Source: Lunatibacter salilacus | GTDB taxonomy: Bacteria; Bacteroidota; Bacteroidia; Cytophagales; Cyclobacteriaceae | Direction: 5' to 3' | DNA length: 64,000 nt | NCBI RefSeq assembly: GCF_009797935.1 | Contig: NZ_VOLC01000014.1 | Span: 62,001 to 126,000 of the forward strand | Shown here: one piece after another, positions 8,473 through 18,827 of the stretch | Layout of the letters: every line of letters starts with the position of its first letter | How positions within the stretch are numbered: position 1 is the first letter of the stretch | Notes under the pieces: model-generated | What the model saw: the letters and a program-made list of their open reading frames with translations, nothing else | What the model was told of the DNA's origin: nothing | Databases searched by the model: none | Program-made: the position numbers and the translations under genes

Positions 8473-11400
8473 ATGATTTCATCCATTTTCATCAAGAGAC
8501 CTAATGCAGCAATTGTTTTATCCCTCGTCCTTCTGTTGCTTGGGACTCTTGCAATTATTAATTTGCCAGTAGCCCAATACCCAAATATAACCCCTCCTGT
8601 CATTCAGGTCACCGCCACCTACACCGGGGCAGATGCCGAAACCATAGAACAAACCGTAGCCACCCCCTTAGAAACTCAAATTAACGGAACTCCGGGTATG
8701 GCGTACATTGAAAGCACCAGTAGCAACGAAGGCTTGATGTCGATGAACATTACCTTCGAGGTAGGAACAGACATAAACACTGCCGCAGTCGAGGTTCAGA
8801 ACCGAATAAATGTAGCGGAACCCCTGCTTCCTGAGGAAGTACGCAGACTGGGAATCACCATCAGAAAGAGAAACCCCAGCCTTCTTTTAATTGTGTCAAT
8901 TTTTTCTCCTGAGGGTTCCCACAATATCGACTTCCTGAACAATTATTCCAATATCTATATCAAGGACGAGTTGCTAAGAGTACCGGGAGTAGGAGATATT
9001 TTCAGCAGGTCGGAAGATTTTAGTATGAGGATTTGGTTACAGCCCGAAAAACTTTTCCAGTTAGGCCTTACTTCCAGCGAAATTGTATCAGCACTCCGTG
9101 AACAGAACATTCAGGTAGCGGCAGGTGCTATTGGCACCCCTCCTCAGCGTGACTATCAGGCTTTTGAGTACACGCTATTCACAAACGGGCGGCTCAATTC
9201 CCCGGAGGAATTTGAGAACGTCATTCTAAAAGTATCAGAGGACGATCAGCGGATCGTCTATCTCAAAGACGTAGCCCGAGTAGAATTGGGGCGGTTTGAT
9301 TATTCTACAAGCAATTTTACCGACGGAAAACCCGCCGCCTATCTGATCATCTTTCAGACTCCGGACAGCAATATCCTGGATACTGAAGTGGGGATCAAAG
9401 CGGCTATGGAAAGAATTCAGGAAAACTTTCCATCAGATCTGGAATATGTCATTCCATTCGAATCCGCATCGGTAGTGAGAGTTTCCATTGGTGAGGTGGT
9501 AGAAACCTTGTTTATTGCCCTCCTACTCGTTTCCATCGTGGTCTACATTTTCCTACAAGATTGGAGGAGTACGCTTATCCCTATTCTAATTATTCCAGTG
9601 TCTATCATCGGCACGTTTGCCCTGTTTTTGCCGTTGGGATTTTCTATTAATAACCTAACCTTGTTCGGGTTTGTGTTGGCTATAGGTATTGTCGTGGATG
9701 ATGCCATTGTCGTGGTGGAAGCTACGATTGCCTATATGGAAAAAGAAGGCATTAAAGCTAAGGAGGCCGTCACCAAAGCGATGAAAGATATTTCAGGACC
9801 GGTGATAGCGATGTCCTTAATTGTTGCGGCAGTTTTTATACCGGTTGGGTTTATCCCTGGCATCGTGGGAAGATTATATCAGCAATTTGCCATGGCGATT
9901 GCCGCATCTGGTATTATTTCGGGATTTGTGGCGCTGTCACTTACACCGGCTTTGTGCTCCCTGATTCTTAAACCAAAAAAGGATAGGAACTCCTCCTCCA
10001 AAAATCTTCTTGACCGGTTTTTCTATGGATTCAACCAGAAGTTTTCCTATTTCAATGACCGCTATGAAGCCGTTATCGCAAAAAGTTTTTCGAAAGGAAA
10101 GTATATATTTCTGGGTTTGGTGGTATTGGGAGGCGTCACATTACTTCTATTTAACCAAAAACCTACCGGATTTATCCCCAATGAGGACGAAGGGCGGCTT
10201 TTTGTCACCTATGAATTGCCAGAAGGTGCTTCCACTGCAAGGAGCTTGGAGACCATAGAGAAATTAATGGGGTTATTGGCAGAGGAAGAAGATATTTTCC
10301 ATTTCACTGCGGTGACGGGCTTGAATGCAGTCAACTTCTCGAGCAAATCAAACACAGGGACCGTATTTTGTCAACTAAAACCTTGGAGTGAAAGGAAGGG
10401 TACGGACCAAAATTCATTTGCAATACGCAATCGTCTTCTGCGGGAATTGAGGGATGAACTGCCGGAAGCATCCATTATCATTGTAGCGCCTGCTGCCATC
10501 CCCGGCCTCGGAACCACATCCGGGTTTAATGTGGTACTGCAGGATTTGCAAGGAACCTCCACCATACAGGAGTTTGATCAGCAAATAAAAGACTTCGTCG
10601 GTGAGCTCAACGAGAGTGAGGAAATATCCAACTCCTTCAGTCTATTCAGTGCTTCCACACCCTCCTACAAGATCAACCTGGACAGAGAAAAAACCGCCAG
10701 ACTTGGTGTAAACATAGGTGATGCCTTCAATACCCTACAAGTTTATCTCGGCAGCTTTTATGTAAATGATTTTATACTTTACGGTAGAAACTTCCGGGTA
10801 GTAGCCCAGGCAGACACCATGTACCGGGAGGACTTGTCATCCTTGAACCAATTCTTTGTCAAAAACAACCGGGGCGACATGCTTCCTATCAGCAACTTGG
10901 TAACCACCGAAATCATAGAGAATGCGCCGCTAATCAATCATTACAATTTGTTCCGATCGGCCACCATCAACGGGGATGCCGCAGCAGGGTACAGCTCAGG
11001 TCAAGCAATAGAGCGGGTGATTGCCCAAGCTGCTGAAAGTTTGCCCGCGGGATTTGGATATGAATTCTCAGGCATCACTCGGGAAGAGATAAGGTCAGGT
11101 GGCAGTACAGCACTTATATTTTTATTGTCCATTACATTTGTCTTTCTCTGTCTGACGGCACTTTATGAAAGTTGGTCAGTACCCTTTTCTGTACTATTGG
11201 CTGTTCCCACTGGTATTTTTGGTGCTATTACCACCTTGTTATTGTTCCCCTCCCTGACGAACAATGTTTACGCTCAGATTGGATTTCTTACCTTGGTGGG
11301 GTTAGCGGCAAAAAACTCCATCCTGATCGTAGAGTATGCCAAAGAGCGGGTAGATCGGGGAATACCTATAAAAAAGGCGGCGAAATTGGCTGCTAAATTA

Positions 11401-11649
11401 AGGCTGAGGCCTATTCTAATGACCTCCATGGCCTTCATTCTTGGTGTAATGCCTCTTGCCTTTGCATCCGGCGCAGGTTCAGTCGCCCGGCAAACTATTG
11501 GGTGGACAGTGTTGGGCGGAATGGTCACCGCTACATTTATTACCATTTTTATCGTTCCTGTATTATTTGTACTAATTACCAAAATTGCCTACAGTAAGGC
11601 AGAATTAAAACGGATCAAAATGGAAAACAGCTCCGCGGAAACTGATTAA
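8473..11649 (+). CDS. RND-superfamily multidrug efflux pump (HAE1 type)
   Basis: 1058-residue inner-membrane proton-driven exporter, full length for the AcrB/MexB family. The N-terminus SIFIKRPNAAIVLSL marks TM1. The proton-relay residues are present: Asp409-Asp410 in GIVVDDAIVVVEA (TM4) and Lys947 in GLAAKNSILIVEYA (TM10). Two large periplasmic loops of similar size show the internal duplication. It completes a tripartite operon with the two preceding genes. No regulator gene is adjacent, so control may be encoded elsewhere. Substrates cannot be predicted. Confidence 0.93.
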   Translation: MISSIFIKRPNAAIVLSLVLLLLGTLAIINLPVAQYPNITPPVIQVTATYTGADAETIEQTVATPLETQINGTPGMAYIESTSSNEGLMSMNITFEVGTDINTAAVEVQNRINVAEPLLPEEVRRLGITIRKRNPSLLLIVSIFSPEGSHNIDFLNNYSNIYIKDELLRVPGVGDIFSRSEDFSMRIWLQPEKLFQLGLTSSEIVSALREQNIQVAAGAIGTPPQRDYQAFEYTLFTNGRLNSPEEFENVILKVSEDDQRIVYLKDVARVELGRFDYSTSNFTDGKPAAYLIIFQTPDSNILDTEVGIKAAMERIQENFPSDLEYVIPFESASVVRVSIGEVVETLFIALLLVSIVVYIFLQDWRSTLIPILIIPVSIIGTFALFLPLGFSINNLTLFGFVLAIGIVVDDAIVVVEATIAYMEKEGIKAKEAVTKAMKDISGPVIAMSLIVAAVFIPVGFIPGIVGRLYQQFAMAIAASGIISGFVALSLTPALCSLILKPKKDRNSSSKNLLDRFFYGFNQKFSYFNDRYEAVIAKSFSKGKYIFLGLVVLGGVTLLLFNQKPTGFIPNEDEGRLFVTYELPEGASTARSLETIEKLMGLLAEEEDIFHFTAVTGLNAVNFSSKSNTGTVFCQLKPWSERKGTDQNSFAIRNRLLRELRDELPEASIIIVAPAAIPGLGTTSGFNVVLQDLQGTSTIQEFDQQIKDFVGELNESEEISNSFSLFSASTPSYKINLDREKTARLGVNIGDAFNTLQVYLGSFYVNDFILYGRNFRVVAQADTMYREDLSSLNQFFVKNNRGDMLPISNLVTTEIIENAPLINHYNLFRSATINGDAAAGYSSGQAIERVIAQAAESLPAGFGYEFSGITREEIRSGGSTALIFLLSITFVFLCLTALYESWSVPFSVLLAVPTGIFGAITTLLLFPSLTNNVYAQIGFLTLVGLAAKNSILIVEYAKERVDRGIPIKKAAKLAAKLRLRPILMTSMAFILGVMPLAFASGAGSVARQTIGWTVLGGMVTATFITIFIVPVLFVLITKIAYSKAELKRIKMENSSAETD

Positions 11650-11666
11650 TTATTACCCTAGATCCG

Positions 11667-11738
11667 AAACCTTCCAGGTTTTTTTGATAAAAAGCTAGTT
11701 GTTCAAATCAAATAGGTGAAATCTGGAAGGTTTTTTTT
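11667..11738. terminator. Bidirectional intrinsic terminator between convergent genes
   Basis: An 11-base inverted repeat (AAACCTTCCAG at 11667-11677, CTGGAAGGTTT at 11723-11733) is followed by a T run on the plus strand and preceded by A-rich sequence on the other. It lies between the RND pump and the DUF4249 gene, which converge. The loop is long (45 bases), so efficiency is uncertain. Confidence 0.55.
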
Positions 11739-11773
11739 CATCTGTTACAGCTAAATACAGCGGATTTGAGGTG

Positions 11774-12613
11774 TTACTTTTCTTCATCACTAATTTTAAT
11801 GGTTTCGCTCAAAACCGGAGAGGTAACGAAATAACCTCCCACCCTTCCGTTTCCATTTTCAACGTAAATATTTGTTGTTGGATTTTGGGGAGGTGGACTG
11901 AAGAGACCACCATCGTTAAACAGCAAATTAACCAGCTGATTCAGGTAATTGTAGGGAGCTTGGTTTAGCCTATAAAGTTCTAACTTGACCTTGTCGTTCT
12001 TTTCGAAAGCAAATCCGCCCAGTTCAAATCCATTGTCCAAAATTGAGGTGCCAAACGAATCATCAAATAGAAGGTAATCCGACCGTCTGTTAAGTAGGGT
12101 GTCATTTCGAATAATTTTGACCCTGTAATAATTGTCCCTATCAAACGGAATTTTACCATAGACAGTCACATAGTATCCCTCATCCCTGAAAAACTGTTCT
12201 TCGGAGAACGCATAGGTAACGCTGTCCAATACGGGAGGCGCTAACATTTCCCCTTCGGAAAAATATACCTGACCGTCATATTTTACTTCCAGCCGATATT
12301 TACTTCCAATTTCAGCTACCTGATTGTTCAAGGGAAGAAAATGCCCTAAATCATCAACATACATAAATTCTATCCGGTTTCCAGATTGAAGGTTGGTAAT
12401 GGACACGTCCGCCTCAGATAGGATTTCATTGGAAAGCGTATCATAAAAATCCCGACTATATGTTACCGATACTTTATTGACGCTTGACCGATTAGTCCAA
12501 ATGGCTTCTATTACAGGGATCTTCTCCATGTTTTTTAATTCCAAATGCACTTCTTCTTGGCAGGAAAAGAGGGCAAGTAGAATAAATAAGTTCAAGTATA
12601 AATACTTTTTCAT
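11774..12613 (-). CDS. DUF4249 domain-containing lipoprotein
   Basis: 279-residue predicted lipoprotein; the signal peptide ends in LLALFSC, putting Cys near residue 18. The body matches the DUF4249 family by pattern (PVIEAIWTN at the start of the mature protein, then beta-rich Ig-like sequence and YYRVKIIRNDTLL). DUF4249 proteins accompany TonB-dependent receptors in Cytophagales and probably act as surface or periplasmic accessory lipoproteins. ATG 12613 lies 1 base after the receptor's stop codon; the open frame up to 12655 is overlap with the receptor gene. Ligand unknown. Confidence 0.8.
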   Translation of the reverse strand: MKKYLYLNLFILLALFSCQEEVHLELKNMEKIPVIEAIWTNRSSVNKVSVTYSRDFYDTLSNEILSEADVSITNLQSGNRIEFMYVDDLGHFLPLNNQVAEIGSKYRLEVKYDGQVYFSEGEMLAPPVLDSVTYAFSEEQFFRDEGYYVTVYGKIPFDRDNYYRVKIIRNDTLLNRRSDYLLFDDSFGTSILDNGFELGGFAFEKNDKVKLELYRLNQAPYNYLNQLVNLLFNDGGLFSPPPQNPTTNIYVENGNGRVGGYFVTSPVLSETIKISDEEK

Positions 12614-12614
12614 A

Positions 12615-15026
12615 TCAAAATTCAAAGTTGTAGGTAACAGAAGGCAAAATACCAAACAAATAAGTCATGATGACTCCCGGTCGAGAGGAGGTAATTACAT
12701 CTTCGGGACTTGGGTCTACCCTGAAATCGTTGTTATATATATCGGTGAACTGATAGGAAAAAGGGTTTTTTCGGTTATAAACATTATACACACTGAAGTT
12801 CCAACTACCTTTCCACCATCTTCCTCTGTCCCGGTTTTTCAAATTGACTGAAAGGTCCATGCGGTGGTAGGCTGGAAACCTGTCTTCATTTCTACGAGGC
12901 CCGTATAGGGGAACACGCTGGTTATCCACTTCATAGGAGCCTACTGGAAAAGTCACCGCTACTCCACTGGTATAAACGAAGGTTCCGGAAAATTCCAACC
13001 GCTTATTGAACTTGTGATTTAACACCAAACTAACATCATGGGGACGATCAAATCTTGGATTAAAAGGTTGGTCCTCATTAATCCCATCTATCTGTCGGAA
13101 TACCCTCGACCAGGTATAACTCAACCAGCCTGTTGTTTTTCCAATGTTCTTTCTGAGCATGAACTCTGCTCCATATGCCCAGCCCACTCCAGATAGAATC
13201 TCGGTTTCAAGATTGTCGGTAAACAAAATTTCAGCTCCCTGCTTTAGGTCAATAATCCGGTCAAAATCTTTGTAATATCCTTCCATGGAGAGCTCAAACT
13301 GATTATCTGACAGGTTTTTAAAAATCCCTAAGGATACCTGATCGCTCCGTATTGGACTCACATATCTCCCCGCGGGCATCCAGCGGTCTATTGGTAAACC
13401 TGCCGAATTATTTGTAGCGATCTGAATGTACTGAAAGTTTCTGTTGTAGGCTCCTTTTAGGGATAGACTTTCACTTAGAAGATACCTAGCCGCCAGTCTG
13501 GGTTCAAGCCCCAGGTAAGTTTTCATGTTCTCTCCAAAGCCAAACCTAACCGTATCGGCCACTGCCCCATTGGCGGGATCATTATTTTCATACAGGTAAT
13601 TTACTCCCTCCCCGATTTGCTGATAGTGGTTCCATCTCAGACCACCTTCTACTGAAAAAACGGGGCTGACGTCATAATTCCCATCGATAAAGAGGTTGTT
13701 CAAAAAACCAATCTTGGGATTTGTATTTATAGATTCCAAATTACTCTCCGGTGCCAGATTTAAATTGATCGGTGCAAAATGATATAACTGACTGTGGGCT
13801 CCTGCGTATAGACTTAAATTCTCGCTCGGTACCCAATTGATTTCGCCCCGAATACCTGATTCTGAAAAATTGTTGCTCCATTCAAACCCAATACTTTCGT
13901 CTGTAAATGCTATGAGGTATTTGTAGTAACTGTGATAACCTTTTACATCCAAAAAAAGATCGTCTCGAATTGATCTCGTCCAGTTAAGGGAAGATATCCA
14001 GTTGTTCCACCCTAAGCCAAACTGTCCACTGGTCCCTAGGTAATCCGAACCGTAATAAGAGGAGATGGTAATTTTATCCCGATCTTTTATACGAAACATC
14101 AGTTTACCACTTAAATCATAAAAATAAAGCTGGTTATTACGGATATTTTCATCAGGAGATAACGCCAGGAAAATGTCGGCGTAAGTCCTTCTGCCAGAAA
14201 CAATAAAAGAAGATTGGTCTGAAAGCAGGGGACCGTCTACCGTTAGCCGGGAACTTATACTGCCGATTCCACCCTCCCCATGGATACGTTTGGTATTACC
14301 CTCTTTTAATGAGATATCAATAAGGGAGGAGAGTCTCCCTCCATATCGGGCAGGGATATGCCCCTTATACAACTCCACATTACTGAGCGCATCCGGATTG
14401 AACACGGAGAAAAACCCAAAAAAGTGGGAGGGATTGAATATAGGTGCCCCGTCTATTTGAATCAAATTCTGGTCAGCAGATCCACCACGTACAAATAATC
14501 CAGTGGTGCCTTCACCAGCTGTGGTTACACCGGGTAGTAGCTGAATGCCCCTTAAAAGGTCTACCTCTCCGAATAAGGCTGGAATGTTTTTGAGCACCTC
14601 TACAGGCAAATTAGTTTTTCCAATGTCCAAACTCATCACATTGCTGTTTTCCCTAGCTTCATTGACAACGAACTCCTCTAGCGATTGCGCTTCCGGATTT
14701 AAAAAAAACTTAATGTCTTTACCCAATTCCTTCTCAGTGATAACTCGCAAGGTAGAGGTATATCCTATATAAGATATCGTCAATTCTGCCGGGAGATCTA
14801 TAGGGCGTATGGAGAATATCCCGTCAGTATCGGTAGTCACTCCTTTATCTAGCGCATTAGACCAATAGACATTCGCTCCGGGCAAGACCTCCCCGGTCGT
14901 CATATCCTTAACACTGCCGGAAATTCGATCCGGCAATGACTGGCTGAAAGAGGAATTTTGAAAGAAGATACTAAGACCTATCAAATAAAAAAAACTGAAA
15001 ATAGCTTTATACAATTGCTTATTCAT
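12615..15026 (-). CDS. TonB-dependent outer-membrane receptor with carboxypeptidase-regulatory-like domain
   Basis: 803-residue receptor. A signal peptide (to about residue 29) is followed by a CarboxypepD_reg-like beta domain (SGSVKDMTTGEVLPGANVYW), a plug domain (DLLRGIQLLPGVTTAGEGT, then GLFVRGGSADQNLIQIDG) and a 22-strand barrel ending in a C-terminal aromatic residue (VTYNFEF). Unlike SusC, its partner is a DUF4249 lipoprotein rather than SusD. An alternative ATG four codons upstream (15038) is possible; MNKQLYK at 15026 gives the more typical signal peptide. The ligand (peptide, siderophore or sugar) cannot be told from the sequence. Confidence 0.87.
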   Translation of the reverse strand: MNKQLYKAIFSFFYLIGLSIFFQNSSFSQSLPDRISGSVKDMTTGEVLPGANVYWSNALDKGVTTDTDGIFSIRPIDLPAELTISYIGYTSTLRVITEKELGKDIKFFLNPEAQSLEEFVVNEARENSNVMSLDIGKTNLPVEVLKNIPALFGEVDLLRGIQLLPGVTTAGEGTTGLFVRGGSADQNLIQIDGAPIFNPSHFFGFFSVFNPDALSNVELYKGHIPARYGGRLSSLIDISLKEGNTKRIHGEGGIGSISSRLTVDGPLLSDQSSFIVSGRRTYADIFLALSPDENIRNNQLYFYDLSGKLMFRIKDRDKITISSYYGSDYLGTSGQFGLGWNNWISSLNWTRSIRDDLFLDVKGYHSYYKYLIAFTDESIGFEWSNNFSESGIRGEINWVPSENLSLYAGAHSQLYHFAPINLNLAPESNLESINTNPKIGFLNNLFIDGNYDVSPVFSVEGGLRWNHYQQIGEGVNYLYENNDPANGAVADTVRFGFGENMKTYLGLEPRLAARYLLSESLSLKGAYNRNFQYIQIATNNSAGLPIDRWMPAGRYVSPIRSDQVSLGIFKNLSDNQFELSMEGYYKDFDRIIDLKQGAEILFTDNLETEILSGVGWAYGAEFMLRKNIGKTTGWLSYTWSRVFRQIDGINEDQPFNPRFDRPHDVSLVLNHKFNKRLEFSGTFVYTSGVAVTFPVGSYEVDNQRVPLYGPRRNEDRFPAYHRMDLSVNLKNRDRGRWWKGSWNFSVYNVYNRKNPFSYQFTDIYNNDFRVDPSPEDVITSSRPGVIMTYLFGILPSVTYNFEF

Positions 15027-15270
15027 TCCGTGTAACATTCTTTTTCGAGAAGAATTTCTCTTTTGAATTTCAGCTATTTGGGTTTTTCTTCCCTAAAAAT
15101 AAGGAATTAACTTTTTACTGATACGAATTTTCGTTGAATCTAGTTCAGTAAAAGTAGGTTTTAATTGCTTAGGTTTTTCACTATTTCCCGTAGACCCGCA
15201 ACTCAAACCGTTTTAATAATAATTAACCGGGATATATTTCGTTTTGCTTTTAATTCACTAATTTCAAGTC

Positions 15271-16236
15271 ATGATTTGGGCATATCCTAATAATAGTTTG
15301 ATAATCACCTTGGTAATTTTATTTACCCTACTGTATGCGCTATATTTGATCCGGTTTTGGAGGATCAATAAAAAGCTTCAGGTAAAAAAAAGAAGGCTTA
15401 TATGGAAATGCCTGTTGAGAACGGCCTATTTTGTCCTGTTTTTAATAGCACTGACAGGCCCGTCAATTGGCAGTTCAATGAAAGAGATCAAGCAGGAGGG
15501 CAAGGACATCTTTATCGCTATTGATCTTTCACAATCCATGAATGCGCAGGACATCAATCCCAGCCGTCTTCAACGGGTAAAGTTTGAAATGAAAAACTTG
15601 GTCAAAAACTTCAGTTCTGACCGTGTTGGGATAATTATTTTCTCCTCAGAAGCATTCATTCAATGTCCGCTTACCTTTGACCAGAACGTCATTCAACTGC
15701 ACTTGGATGGACTAAATACCGGCCTGGTCCCAAACTTCGGAACAGACATTGCTTCTCCTCTTAATATGGCCTATCAGAAATTTCAAAATGAAAATGACCA
15801 AGAGGAAACCTCAAAAGCAATCATACTTATCAGCGACGGGGAGGATTTTGGCGACAATCTTCCTCCTATTTTAGAAAAACTCTCAGAACAGGGAATTCGG
15901 GTATTTAGCTTGGGAGTGGGTTCGGAAGACGGTACCAGCATACCAAGAGGTAACAGTGTCGTAATGGATCCACAGACCAACAGGCCAGCCATCACTCGAC
16001 TTGATGACACTAACCTAAAAACAATATCCAATAATACTGATGGTGCCTATTTCGAACTTAGTGATGTCAATCAGGAAATCCCTCAATTGATCAATGCTAT
16101 TGACCGTATGGAAGGAACGGTCATGGCCAGTCGGATGGTTGAAGCTTCGGCCAACAAATATTTTTTCTTCCTTTCTGCCGCATTGCTCTTAGCAATGATC
16201 GATGTAATGTTACCCTTAAAAACCTTATCCATTTGA
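15271..16236 (+). CDS. von Willebrand factor A domain membrane protein, BatA/BatB-like
   Basis: 321-residue inner-membrane protein. Two N-terminal membrane segments (about residues 7-25 and 47-66), a vWA domain with an intact MIDAS metal site (Asp85-x-Ser87-x-Ser89 in DLSQSMNA, Thr in GTDIASPL, Asp in ISDGEDFG) and a C-terminal membrane segment. This layout matches the BatA/BatB proteins of the Bacteroidota aerotolerance operon. Two TPR genes follow, as batC-like genes usually do. The MoxR ATPase, the DUF58 protein, a second vWA gene and BatD, which normally make up the operon, are absent here. Confidence 0.8.
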   Translation: MIWAYPNNSLIITLVILFTLLYALYLIRFWRINKKLQVKKRRLIWKCLLRTAYFVLFLIALTGPSIGSSMKEIKQEGKDIFIAIDLSQSMNAQDINPSRLQRVKFEMKNLVKNFSSDRVGIIIFSSEAFIQCPLTFDQNVIQLHLDGLNTGLVPNFGTDIASPLNMAYQKFQNENDQEETSKAIILISDGEDFGDNLPPILEKLSEQGIRVFSLGVGSEDGTSIPRGNSVVMDPQTNRPAITRLDDTNLKTISNNTDGAYFELSDVNQEIPQLINAIDRMEGTVMASRMVEASANKYFFFLSAALLLAMIDVMLPLKTLSI

Positions 16237-16261
16237 TTAACTATTCAAAAGTTTCTCCGTT

Positions 16262-16927
16262 ATGATGTTGTTTGCTAGAACGTTAGTGGTTGTATTCCTT
16301 CTAATCCCGACTTCTTGGAAAAAAATTGGGGCGAAAAATAGTGCCATTTATGAGGCGGAACAGGCGTATATAGCTACGGATTTTGAGCAATCGGTAAGGC
16401 AGCATCTCGGTCTCATAGCTGACCACGAGCTACGAACTCCCGAAGTTAAATTCAATCTGGCGTTGAGCTACCAAAATAACGGACAGGAGGAAGAGGCGAA
16501 GAAAACTTACGAGGAGGTTATCCGTTCAGAAAATAAGACACTAGCTTCATTTTCCGCCAATCAGGTAGGCGTTTTGGAGGGAAGGGAGAACAACCATAAG
16601 GATGCATTGGCCTACTTTAAGTCCGCACTTATTCAAAATCCCGATAATGAAATGGCACGTTACAATTACGAACTGCTAAGCAGATGGCTGGAAGAAAATG
16701 AGGAAGAAAAGGATAAGGAAGAAAAGGACCAAGAGGATCAAGACAAGATAGAACCCTCCAATTACGCCAAAAGGATGAAAGCCAAAGCCGATGAGTTTGT
16801 TGACCAATACAGATTTGATGAGGCCCTGGAAACCATGCAGCGGGCGTTGGAAATCGATGAAACGGTAGCATACTACCAGAATTTTATTCAATATTTAAGT
16901 GATGTTAAAGAAATCAATGATAAATAA
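16262..16927 (+). CDS. TPR protein, BatC/BatE-like
   Basis: 221-residue exported or membrane-anchored protein with an N-terminal hydrophobic segment (residues 4-17). About three TPR motifs follow (VKFNLALSYQNNGQEEEAKK; HKDALAYFKSALIQNPDNE; RFDEALETMQRALEID). A strongly charged Glu/Lys/Asp stretch lies between the second and third. It starts 25 bases after the vWA gene and overlaps the next TPR gene, so the three are one operon. Probably a periplasmic scaffold for the vWA protein; the role is inferred from Bat clusters. Confidence 0.7.
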   Translation: MMLFARTLVVVFLLIPTSWKKIGAKNSAIYEAEQAYIATDFEQSVRQHLGLIADHELRTPEVKFNLALSYQNNGQEEEAKKTYEEVIRSENKTLASFSANQVGVLEGRENNHKDALAYFKSALIQNPDNEMARYNYELLSRWLEENEEEKDKEEKDQEDQDKIEPSNYAKRMKAKADEFVDQYRFDEALETMQRALEIDETVAYYQNFIQYLSDVKEINDK

Positions 16928-17528
16928 ACTCCTTGCGTGTGCGTTGCCATTGACTTTGTTATTGGCGAGTATTTCGTTGGCTCAATCGGAGGGTGAATAT
17001 TTTAACAGGGCGGCCCGACAGTATGTAAATGAGGATTTACCGGGAACGGGTCAAATCCTGGCCGAGGGGTTGCAGAAATACCCGAACGACCCCAAACTAA
17101 ACTCATTGTTGGAAAAATTGCAAAAAGATCAGGAGGACCAACAGAAGAAAGATCAGGAACAACAACAAAATCAGGACGAATCCGAGCAACAGGAAAACCA
17201 AGATCAGCAGAGTGAAGAACAGGAAAGCGGTGAAGGGGAAGAGCAGACAGACGAAGATGGAGCCGATGAATCCGAAGCAACGGATGAGCAGCGGGGTGAA
17301 AAGTCCCAACAGGAGGAACCAACTGAAGAACCTAGCAGTCAGGAAAGTGACTTGAGTGAACGGGAGCAATCCATGGAAGAACTCAAGCAGCGTTTGCAAG
17401 AAATGAATCTTACCCCGGAACAGGCAGCTCAAATCCTCGATGCTATGAATAGCAACGAACTGCAATATATCCAACAAAACCGGAAAAAAGCCACTCAACG
17501 GCCCCAAAGAGGACTACCTGATTGGTAA
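16917..17528 (+). CDS. Acidic, Gln/Glu-rich TPR-like protein, BatC-like
   Basis: 203-residue secreted protein with a clear signal peptide (LLACALPLTLLLASISLAQS). A single TPR-like unit (YFNRAARQYVNEDLPGTGQI) precedes a long low-complexity region of Gln, Glu, Asp and Ser (roughly residues 55-150), then a helical tail (LKQRLQEMNLTPEQAAQILD). ATG 16917 overlaps the upstream stop; ATG 16902 is an alternative. BatC proteins combine TPR with such acidic linkers. The mirror-image minus-strand frames, rich in Leu and Phe, are artefacts of this composition. Confidence 0.65.
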   Translation: MINKLLACALPLTLLLASISLAQSEGEYFNRAARQYVNEDLPGTGQILAEGLQKYPNDPKLNSLLEKLQKDQEDQQKKDQEQQQNQDESEQQENQDQQSEEQESGEGEEQTDEDGADESEATDEQRGEKSQQEEPTEEPSSQESDLSEREQSMEELKQRLQEMNLTPEQAAQILDAMNSNELQYIQQNRKKATQRPQRGLPDW

Positions 17529-17570
17529 TAAATTTTTGTTGAAATGGTTTTAATCCCAACCTAATCAGAC

Positions 17571-18752
17571 ATGAACGACGTTTGCATTGTATCGATTGCC
17601 CGAACCCCTCTTGGAAGTTTTGGTGGTAAGCTATCTTCCCTGTCAGCTACCGAATTAGGAGCCAAGGCGATCAGTGCTGCTATTGACAAATCCAACCTTT
17701 CCCCAAATCAAATTCAAGAGGTATACATGGGGAACGTGTTGTCGGCAAATTTGGGACAAGCTCCAGCGAGACAAGCGGCAATTGGTGCAGGATTGGGATA
17801 CGAAGTACCATGTACGACAATAAATAAAGTATGTGCTTCCGGAATGAAGGCCATCATGTTGGCAGCACAGGCCATTATGACCGGACAGCAGGATATCATA
17901 GTGGCAGGTGGTATGGAAAGCATGAGTAATGTCCCTTTCTATGTACCCAAAGCCAGATTTGGATACAAGTTTGGCAATGCGACCCTAGTGGATGGGCTGG
18001 CTTACGATGGCCTGACGGAGGTCTACAATCATTTCCCTATGGGGAACTGTGCGGATAATACCGCCAAATCCATGAAGATCAGCCGAGAAGAACAAGACGC
18101 CTACGCGGTGAATTCCTACAAACGAGCGGCAAATGCTTGGGAATCGGGGTTTTTTGAACATGAAGTGATACCTGTAGAAATAATTGGAAGAAAAGGGGAT
18201 ATAACCACCGTTTCAGAAGATGAAGAATATACCAATGTAGATTTCGATAAAATGGGTCGGCTTAAACCTGTATTTGCAAAGGAAGGTACCGTGACCGCCG
18301 CCAATGCCTCGACGATGAATGACGGAGCGGCCGCCTTGGTGCTTATGAGTAAATCCAAAGCCAAATCCATGGGCATCACCCCTATCGCCCAAATCTTGGG
18401 GTTTGCTGATGCTGCACAAGATCCCATGTGGTTTACCACAGCACCAGCATTGGCCATACCCAAGGCTCTTGCTCTGGCAGGCGTAGGGCCGGAATCTGTA
18501 GACTTTTATGAAATCAACGAAGCCTTTGCCGCAGTCGCTATTGCTAACCAACGCCTACTGGGACTGGATATGGAGCGATTGAATGTCTTTGGAGGAGCTG
18601 TAGCTTTAGGGCATCCCCTAGGCTGCTCCGGCGCTCGAATTACTGGAACTCTGTACTCGGTTCTTCAGGCAAAAAACGGCACCATTGGAGTTGCGGGAAT
18701 CTGCAACGGGGGAGGCGGAGCGTCTGCCCTCGTCATTGAGCGGCTGTCTTGA
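17571..18752 (+). CDS. Acetyl-CoA C-acetyltransferase (thiolase)
   Basis: 393-residue thiolase that condenses two acetyl-CoA to acetoacetyl-CoA or runs in reverse. The active-site residues are all present: nucleophile Cys88 ([10 protein letters not shown]), the NEAFA motif, His348 ([10 protein letters not shown]) and Cys378 ([10 protein letters not shown]). Length is typical of biosynthetic thiolases. It stands between the Bat-type genes and a YwqK-repeat gene on the same strand with no other fatty-acid gene nearby, so the pathway (ketone body, polyester, isoprenoid or beta-oxidation) is open. Confidence 0.9.
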   Translation: MNDVCIVSIARTPLGSFGGKLSSLSATELGAKAISAAIDKSNLSPNQIQEVYMGNVLSANLGQAPARQAAIGAGLGYEVPCTTINKVCASGMKAIMLAAQAIMTGQQDIIVAGGMESMSNVPFYVPKARFGYKFGNATLVDGLAYDGLTEVYNHFPMGNCADNTAKSMKISREEQDAYAVNSYKRAANAWESGFFEHEVIPVEIIGRKGDITTVSEDEEYTNVDFDKMGRLKPVFAKEGTVTAANASTMNDGAAALVLMSKSKAKSMGITPIAQILGFADAAQDPMWFTTAPALAIPKALALAGVGPESVDFYEINEAFAAVAIANQRLLGLDMERLNVFGGAVALGHPLGCSGARITGTLYSVLQAKNGTIGVAGICNGGGGASALVIERLS

Positions 18753-18827
18753 AACCTTTCCCACATAATAACTTTATCCTCCATATTATCGTAAATGAGG
18801 GATGATTTGCATAACTAGATTTCATTC

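Noticed and set aside
11274-11582. Minus-strand frame in the RND pump gene
   Set aside because: Antisense to the conserved TM10-TM12 region of the pump, with no features of its own.
17002-17507. Leu/Phe-rich minus-strand frames opposite the acidic TPR protein
   Set aside because: They are the complement of Gln/Glu-rich codons; no start context or family features.
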